DNA from: Acidaminobacter sp.
GTDB taxonomy: Bacteria > Bacillota_A > Clostridia > Peptostreptococcales > Acidaminobacteraceae
NCBI GenBank assembly: GCA_009881125.1
Contig: WXFH01000244.1
Span: 1-9,346, forward strand
Reading direction: 5' to 3'
Length of the DNA: 9,346 nt
The notes beneath the pieces are model-generated. The model saw only the letters and a list, made by a program, of their open reading frames with translations, made no database searches and was not told where the DNA came from. Positions 6,457 to 9,346 of this stretch are shown here, one piece after another; the first letter of the stretch is position 1, and every line of letters begins with the position of its first letter. A program made the translations under genes and the position numbers.

Positions 6457-6552
6457 AAATATATTACCGTAACTGACCCCGAAACGGACTCGGTGACTGA
6501 CACCAAAGTTGACTTGGGGACTGACACTCATTCAAAAGTTGTCCGCGTCAGT
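6457..6552. repeat. Array of four degenerate 24-nt repeat units (right copy)
   Basis: Four 12-nt cores occur at an exact 24-nt period: GTAACTGACCCC (6469-6480), GTGACTGACACC (6493-6504), GGGACTGACACT (6517-6528) and GTCCGCGTCAGT (6541-6552). The A/T leader AAATATATTAC (6457-6467) precedes them, as AAATATTAC does in the left array (66-74). The last unit shares AAGTTGTCCGCGTCA (6536-6550) with 120-134. Some cores also match the left copy in inverted form: TTGGGGACTGACAC (6513-6526, with one position of indexing uncertainty) is the complement of GTGTCAGTCCCCAA (101-114). The array fills the gap between the HD-GYP terminator and the ars promoter. Confidence 0.75.
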
Positions 6553-6587
6553 GCGTCTAGAGCATCTCTTTAGTTGGTGAATACAGC

Positions 6588-6616
6588 TTGACATTTTTAG
6601 TCGATTCCGATATTCT
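6588..6616 (+). promoter_or_regulatory. Promoter of the ars operon
   Basis: A perfect TTGACA -35 element (6588-6593), a 17-nt spacer and a TATTCT -10 element (6611-6616) make a good sigma-A-type promoter. The -10 lies inside the left arm of the ArsR operator palindrome (6610-6645), so bound ArsR would block RNA polymerase. Confidence 0.78.
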
Positions 6617-6645
6617 AATATTCGAATACGTGAATATAAGAATAT
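6610..6645. promoter_or_regulatory. arsO: ArsR operator: large interrupted palindrome
   Basis: The left arm ATATTCTAATATTC (6610-6623) and the right arm GAATATAAGAATAT (6632-6645) are inverted repeats matching at 13 of 14 positions, separated by GAATACGT. Each arm carries two copies of ATATTC or its complement, so the site could hold one ArsR dimer on the inner repeats or two side by side. It overlaps the -10 box. ArsR/SmtB repressors characteristically bind such A/T-rich interrupted palindromes and release them when As(III) or Sb(III) binds. Confidence 0.8.
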
Positions 6646-6680
6646 AAAAATCTGCTATTTATAAAAGGAGCTCGTAAAAA

Positions 6681-7046
6681 GTGACTGAGATTTATAAAGC
6701 ACTAAGTGATGAGAGCCGCTTACGAATCTTGAATCTTCTTCTGCAGCGAGAGCTGTGCGTGTGTGAAATTGAGGCGGTATTATCCATGAGCCAGACAAAC
6801 GTCTCGAGACACCTAAACAAATTGAGATCAGCTGGTATTGTCGGTCATTCCAAAAAAGCGCAGTGGGTCTATTACGCGCTGAATCCGGAATTCGTCGATC
6901 AGCATCCGTATCTCTATCAGCATCTTAAGGAACAACTTAACAAGGAGCCGCAGTTTATCTCGGATCTGGATCGCCTTAACAGCGGGAAAACTCAGGCAGA
7001 GCTGTGCGCTTCGCCGGCAACCAAACTTTTAAAGGAGAAATTATGA
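6681..7046 (+). CDS. arsR: ArsR-family arsenical-responsive repressor
   Basis: This 121-residue winged helix-turn-helix repressor of the ArsR/SmtB family has typical length. It opens with YKALSDESRLRILNLLL (5-21). The metalloid-site motif ELCVCE (24-29) gives Cys26 and Cys28, and the recognition helix is near SQTNVSRHLNKLRSAGI (37-53). As(III) or Sb(III) binding to the cysteine pair is expected to release the operator at 6610-6645. The third cysteine three residues after the CxC pair in the E. coli plasmid type (Cys32/34/37) is absent; the only other cysteine is Cys109 near the C-terminus. The start is GTG at 6681, with AAAGGAG (6664-6670) 10 nt upstream. Its stop overlaps the arsD start (ATGA, 7043-7046), so the two are translationally linked. 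Confidence 0.95.
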   Translation: MTEIYKALSDESRLRILNLLLQRELCVCEIEAVLSMSQTNVSRHLNKLRSAGIVGHSKKAQWVYYALNPEFVDQHPYLYQHLKEQLNKEPQFISDLDRLNSGKTQAELCASPATKLLKEKL

Positions 7047-7447
7047 TGAAAACTTTTGTTGTTTACGAACCAGCGATGTGCTGTCCCACAGGGATTTGCG
7101 GCGTATCTGTGGACTCTGAGCTCCTCAGGATGTCCTCGGTGATTCAGCAGCTTGAGAAAGCCGGCATTAAAGCGGAGCGATTCAATCTCTCGAGTAATCC
7201 GCAGGCTTTTATTGAGAACGCTGAAGTCAATCAACTCCTGATGTCGAAAGGGGTTGAGGTGCTCCCTGTTACACTGATTCAGGGTGAGGTTGTCGAAACG
7301 GGCCGTTACCTCAGCAATACTGAACTTGAAGAAAAACTGGCCGTGAAGCTTGCCTTGACAGAAGGGTCCGCTACAGTAAAGCGACCACTGCGGGGTTTTA
7401 GGTTAAAAAATGTAAGCGGCTGCGATCCTAACAGCGGATGCTGCTAA
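7043..7447 (+). CDS. arsD: ArsD arsenite metallochaperone
   Basis: This small cytosolic protein of 134 residues (133 if the second ATG, at 7046, is used) hands As(III) or Sb(III) to ArsA and is also a weak operon regulator in characterised systems. Counted from the second Met, the N-terminus carries Cys12, Cys13 and Cys18 (MCCPTGIC), the same positions as the metalloid-delivery cysteines of E. coli plasmid ArsD. The C-terminal tail ends in CDPNSGCC (Cys126, Cys132, Cys133), the second cysteine cluster seen in longer ArsD proteins. AAAGGAG (7031-7037) lies 5 nt before the first ATG and 8 nt before the second. The frame is open further upstream to 7004, but that stretch is arsR coding sequence. 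It overlaps arsR by 4 nt and is followed by arsA after 99 nt. Confidence 0.95.
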   Translation: MMKTFVVYEPAMCCPTGICGVSVDSELLRMSSVIQQLEKAGIKAERFNLSSNPQAFIENAEVNQLLMSKGVEVLPVTLIQGEVVETGRYLSNTELEEKLAVKLALTEGSATVKRPLRGFRLKNVSGCDPNSGCC

Positions 7448-7546
7448 ATCTATTCACAATCTACCTGTGTGACTCAGCTCCGTAATCGCTTAGAATGGTT
7501 TGATTAAACGCTATACGTTAACCCCCTGAAAGGAAGCGAATCCATT
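7448..7546. other. arsD-arsA intergenic gap
   Basis: This 99-nt gap is unusually long for the middle of an ars operon. I see no terminator and no convincing promoter. A weak inverted repeat, TCACA and TGTGA, lies just after arsD. The arsA ribosome binding site, AAAGGA (7529-7534), sits 12 nt before the ATG, which is longer than usual. Co-transcription of arsA with arsRD remains the simplest reading. Confidence 0.5.
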
Positions 7547-9283
7547 ATGAAGTTGTTTGATCCAATGAGTTTAACGCATTCGAAATATATTTTCTTTACC
7601 GGCAAGGGCGGCGTTGGAAAAACGTCGACTGCTTGCGCCACCGCAGTGCGTTTGGCCGATGGCGGAAAAAAAATACTCCTCGTCAGTACGGACCCGGCTT
7701 CGAATCTCCAGGATGTATTTGACATTGATATTACCAACACCTGGACGACCCTCGAGGAAGTCCCGAATCTTGTTGTCGCGAACCTAGATCCACTGCAGGC
7801 CGCGGAAGACTACAAAGAGCGGGTTATAGGTCCGTATAGAGGCAAGCTGCCGGAAGCGGTGATCGACTCCATGGCGGAACAGCTTTCCGGTTCATGCACC
7901 GTTGAAATTGCCGCGTTCAATGAATTTTCCAATTTGTTGACGGACACTGAAATACAAGACACTTACGATCATATTCTCTTTGATACAGCTCCAACCGGTC
8001 ATACGCTGAGAATGCTGCAGCTGCCATCTGCCTGGAGCAGCTTTATCAGCGAGAACACCCATGGCGCTTCCTGCCTCGGGCAGCTGTCGGGTCTTGAGGA
8101 CAAAAAGGAGATCTACCGCAGCGCAATGGAAACCCTGTCAGATCAGAACAAGACGACACTGGTGCTCGTCGCCAGACCTGAGAAGGCGCCGCTGGCTGAG
8201 GCTGAGAGAGCATCCCGCGAGCTGAGGGAGATCGGGGTAGAAAATCAAACCTTAATTCTTAATGGCATTTTGTCTAAGTATGACGACACTTTGTCACAAA
8301 AGCTCTATGAGCTTCAGCGCGATGCACTTGAGACAATGTCGGAATTGCTCCAAGGCTTGGAGCAAAGTCAGATTCCTCTGAGAGCGTATAACGTCACAGG
8401 TATCGAAAAAGTCAGAGCGTTTTTGAAATCAGAGGATGCTGTTTTCGAAGCAGTGACCAATAATGTCGAGGATCTGATGAATTTAGAGCATGTTATTCAG
8501 AATTTGATTACAAAGAATAAGAAGGTTATATTCACAATGGGAAAAGGCGGTGTTGGCAAGACTTCCATTGCGGCCAAGATTGCCCATGGTTTGCTGGAGC
8601 GAGGAAAAAAGGTGCATTTGACCACGACGGATCCTGCGGCGCATTTGAAATGGGTGGCGCAGGAAGAGGGCGGTCTCACTATGAGTCACATTGATGAAAA
8701 AATCGAACTTGAAAAATACCGTGAAGAGGTTCTAAGCAAGGCGCGCAGTGAAATGTCTGAAGAGGACTTGGCTTACATTGAAGAAGATCTAAGATCGCCG
8801 TGTACCCAGGAGATTGCGGTTTTCAGAGCTTTCGCAGAGATTGTGGACAAAGCGGAACACGAGATCGTGGTCGTGGATACAGCGCCGACCGGACATACGC
8901 TGCTGCTGCTTGATGCGACACAAAGCTATCATCGCGAGATTCAGCGCTCTCAGGGGGATATCCCAGAGTCGGTCAAAAGACTTCTGCCCAGACTTCGTGA
9001 CCCTTATGAAACGGAGGTCGTGATTGTCAGTCTAGCGGAAGCGACACCTTTTTATGAAGCCAAACGGCTTGAAGCGGATTTGAAACGCGCTGGCATCTAT
9101 ACCAATTGGTGGGTTATTAACGCCTCGCTTTATGCTGCTGAGACCTCAAATGCCTTTTTGAAAGCTAAAGGCAGCCATGAGCTGGAATGGATCCGAAGAA
9201 TCAGGGATCACGCCCAAGGTTCTGCTGCCGTCATTGAATGGACGCCGCAAATCTTGCGAATGAACGCGTCTGATATTTTATAA
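7547..9283 (+). CDS. arsA: ArsA arsenite-stimulated ATPase (pump-driving subunit)
   Basis: This 578-residue tandem ATPase has the usual length of bacterial ArsA (about 580). It powers As(III)/Sb(III) export with a membrane pump and receives metalloid from ArsD. Each half has a deviant Walker A (GKGGVGKT at 19-26 and 332-339) and the signature DTAPTGHT (146-153 and 444-451). The three metalloid-site cysteines are in the expected contexts: Cys117 in SGSCTVEIAAF, Cys176 in GASCLGQLSG and Cys419 in RSPCTQEIAVF, equivalent to Cys113, Cys172 and Cys422 of the E. coli plasmid enzyme. The linker lies around 285-325. Both nucleotide sites look intact. No membrane segment is present. The matching pump gene is not in the window; only 63 nt remain after the stop codon. 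Confidence 0.97.
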   Translation: MKLFDPMSLTHSKYIFFTGKGGVGKTSTACATAVRLADGGKKILLVSTDPASNLQDVFDIDITNTWTTLEEVPNLVVANLDPLQAAEDYKERVIGPYRGKLPEAVIDSMAEQLSGSCTVEIAAFNEFSNLLTDTEIQDTYDHILFDTAPTGHTLRMLQLPSAWSSFISENTHGASCLGQLSGLEDKKEIYRSAMETLSDQNKTTLVLVARPEKAPLAEAERASRELREIGVENQTLILNGILSKYDDTLSQKLYELQRDALETMSELLQGLEQSQIPLRAYNVTGIEKVRAFLKSEDAVFEAVTNNVEDLMNLEHVIQNLITKNKKVIFTMGKGGVGKTSIAAKIAHGLLERGKKVHLTTTDPAAHLKWVAQEEGGLTMSHIDEKIELEKYREEVLSKARSEMSEEDLAYIEEDLRSPCTQEIAVFRAFAEIVDKAEHEIVVVDTAPTGHTLLLLDATQSYHREIQRSQGDIPESVKRLLPRLRDPYETEVVIVSLAEATPFYEAKRLEADLKRAGIYTNWWVINASLYAAETSNAFLKAKGSHELEWIRRIRDHAQGSAAVIEWTPQILRMNASDIL

Positions 9284-9346
9284 ATCATTAGAAACTAACG
9301 AGGTTGGTGGTTTCAGCTGTCTTTGGACGGACGCTCCACCATAGTA
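9284..9346. other. Sequence after arsA to the window edge
   Basis: These 63 nt hold no gene start that I can support. TGGTGG near 9305 and CCACCA near 9337 could pair around a long loop, but no T-run is visible before the edge, so a terminator cannot be called. A pump gene, if part of this operon, would start beyond 9346. Confidence 0.3.

Noticed and set aside
7004..7042. Upstream in-frame start for arsD
   Set aside because: It would overlap arsR by 43 nt and add residues foreign to ArsD. The ATGs at 7043 and 7046 have a good ribosome site and put the cysteines at their known positions.

Overview
The window looks like chromosomal DNA of an anaerobic, low-to-mid-GC Firmicute, probably in Clostridia. 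This rests on strong AG-rich Shine-Dalgarno sites, TTG and GTG starts, compact hairpin plus T-run terminators, and the gene content (IclR regulator, YjiH-family membrane protein, PAS/HD-GYP protein, clostridial-style arsRDA). The assignment is an inference from style, not from a marker gene. All seven convincing genes lie on the + strand.

Bases 1-244 hold the terminator of an unseen upstream gene, an array of four degenerate 24-nt repeat units, and a clear promoter. Bases 245-4043 form the first functional block. It contains an IclR-family regulator (245-1024), a YjiH-family multi-spanning membrane protein (1270-2652) and a class I/II PLP-dependent aminotransferase (2789-3970). Each gene is followed by its own hairpin terminator. 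The membrane protein and the aminotransferase are each preceded by an almost identical 15-bp palindrome (TGAAACGACGTTTCA and TGAAACAACGTTTCA). This suggests that one regulator, most simply the adjacent IclR protein, controls both. A plausible reading is an uptake/efflux plus transamination unit for an amino acid or related compound; the substrate cannot be read from the sequence.

Bases 4178-6331 encode a soluble sensor with four PAS domains and a canonical HD-GYP domain, predicted to degrade cyclic di-GMP. It has its own terminator. A second four-unit 24-nt repeat array follows (6469-6552), in the same orientation and phase as the first and also placed just after a terminator.

Bases 6588-9283 hold an arsenic/antimony resistance operon. 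It starts with a sigma-A-type promoter whose -10 lies inside a large interrupted palindrome (the ArsR operator). Then come arsR, arsD (overlapping arsR by ATGA) and the double-ATPase arsA. ArsD and ArsA keep the known metalloid-binding cysteines. No efflux pump gene (arsB or acr3) is inside the window; it is expected downstream of 9346 or elsewhere.

I found no rRNA, tRNA, CRISPR array, transposase gene or prophage gene. The least explained items are the paired 24-nt repeat arrays, the two-site IclR-type regulon, and a potentially folded element at 1101-1165.
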